Assembly: GCA_963838205.1 (NCBI GenBank)
Contig: CAWIQF010000003.1
Location: 1-64,000 of the forward strand
Direction: 5' to 3'
Source of the DNA: CAIVVT01 sp963838205
GTDB lineage: Bacteria > Acidobacteriota > Terriglobia > Bryobacterales > Bryobacteraceae
Length of the DNA stretch: 64,000 nt
This document shows positions 63,401 to 64,000 of the stretch, piece by piece. The position numbers were made by a program, and so were the translations under genes. The stretch's first letter is position 1. The number at the start of each line of letters is the position of its first letter. Below the pieces are notes generated by a model. The model did no database searches and was not told where the DNA came from. It was given only the letters and a program-made list of their open reading frames with translations.

Positions 63401-64000
63401 ATGGGTTTTTCTGGGAGTATGGCAAAGCTCAGCGCCGGCTGGCAGAACGCCAAGATACTGGGAAGTGTCTTCGATCAGCTTTCTGACGCATTGATCCTGT
63501 ATGACGCCAACCAGGTCATCACGGGGGTCAATGCGGCGGCCGAGCGTCTGTTTGGCATGAGCGCCGAGGCGCTGATCGGCCGCGACTGCCACGAAATGTT
63601 CCGCTGCCAGGTATGCGAACCGGGCTGCGGGATGCAAACCGGGCTGGTGCAGGTGAACGGGCACAACTCGACCGTGCGGCTGCACACGCAGAACGGGATG
63701 GAGCGCCTGGTCGTTATTCATACCTCGCAACTGGTCCGCGACGACGGCACGCTCGAAGGGGCGGTGGCCACTATCAAGGACGTGACCGAGGAAATGGAGC
63801 CGCAGAAGCGCGAGATTGTGGCTGATTCGGCGCTGATGCGGGATCTGCTGAACTTCGTGCGGCGCGTGGCCCTGAGTGAAGCGACGACGGTATTGATCGA
63901 GGGCGAGAACGGCACCGGCAAAGACCTGATCGCGAAGACGCTGCATTACCAGAGCGTGCGGCAGGCCGAGCCGTTCATCGCCATCAACTGCGCCGCGATC
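63401..64000 (+). CDS. PAS-sensor sigma-54 activator, 3'-truncated by window edge
   Basis: The first 200 codons of an NtrC-type enhancer-binding protein. A PAS domain (about 15-135) contains a Cys cluster (RDCHEMFRCQVCEPGCGM), followed by the AAA+ sigma-54 interaction domain with Walker A EGENGTGKDLIAKTLHY and the start of the next strand (FIAINCAAI). It senses a signal through the PAS/Cys region and activates sigma-54 transcription. ATG 63401 is given; ATG 63419 is an alternative. Its targets might include the sigma-54-like promoter at 26078, which is speculative. Confidence 0.85.
   Translation, partial: MGFSGSMAKLSAGWQNAKILGSVFDQLSDALILYDANQVITGVNAAAERLFGMSAEALIGRDCHEMFRCQVCEPGCGMQTGLVQVNGHNSTVRLHTQNGMERLVVIHTSQLVRDDGTLEGAVATIKDVTEEMEPQKREIVADSALMRDLLNFVRRVALSEATTVLIEGENGTGKDLIAKTLHYQSVRQAEPFIAINCAAI

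Overview
The window is about 64 kb of high-GC bacterial chromosome with tightly packed genes, many 4-base start/stop overlaps and clear Shine-Dalgarno sites. The mix of genes suggests a soil-type Acidobacteriota member, perhaps of the Bryobacter/Solibacter kind: tandem MacB-type permeases, a propeller-type hybrid histidine kinase, DinB and enolase-superfamily genes, an Emr-type tripartite pump and large multiheme cytochromes. This is inferred from gene content; no rRNA or marker phylogeny is available here. I saw no tRNA, rRNA, IS element, phage or CRISPR array.

Layout. 0-5 kb: two ABC permeases, a thioredoxin-fold lipoprotein, riboflavin synthase, a Met-rich Spy/CpxP-like protein and a cupin. 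5-7 kb: an ATPase plus a TOPRIM-like gene that look like a split OLD/PARIS-type defence pair, preceded by a cluster of perfect hairpins. 7-14.5 kb: ribD, ftsY, yjbQ, a giant hybrid sensor kinase and a DoxX-like protein. 15-18.4 kb: a 1150-aa protein that may be a PPi-type PEP carboxykinase.

18.6-28.5 kb is the most interesting block. It has a four-gene NHLM-type peptide export operon (cyclic-nucleotide-binding protein, HlyD-like adaptor, C39 peptidase/ABC exporter, second ABC subunit). Downstream are six tiny genes, nearly all missed by length-limited gene calling. Each encodes a 35-46 aa peptide with a conserved acidic leader ending in Gly-Gly and a short, variable core of 11-18 aa. No modifying enzyme lies beside them. 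A sigma-54-like promoter precedes the cassette and a strong hairpin terminator follows it.

29-34.6 kb: a TetR-controlled TolC/EmrA/EmrB efflux operon with an embedded cytidylate-kinase-like gene broken by a single-base frameshift. 34.6-40.4 kb: folP-folB-folK and hutU-hutI-hutG, both on the minus strand. 40-44 kb: a secreted protein, a PAS protein, a DinB protein and a frameshifted Glu/Leu dehydrogenase. 44.5-51 kb: a sugar block (galactokinase, nucleotidyltransferase, sodium/solute symporter, glycosidase-SGNH fusion). 51-59 kb: an ICMT-like methyltransferase, an enolase-superfamily dehydratase, a CoA-transferase, a zinc-ribbon membrane protein, a universal stress protein and two secreted proteins. 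59-64 kb: a six-heme NapC/NirT-like cytochrome, a nine-heme cytochrome b fusion resembling Geobacter CbcL, two small accessory genes and the start of a PAS/sigma-54 activator.

Two signals are not explained by genes. First, two intergenic arrays (9406-9493 and 53121-53215) repeat the heptamer CACSGTG and close variants at an exact 11-bp period for 8-9 units each. Second, a shared palindrome (ATGACT...AGTCAT) lies at the tetR promoter and twice near 54.6 kb.
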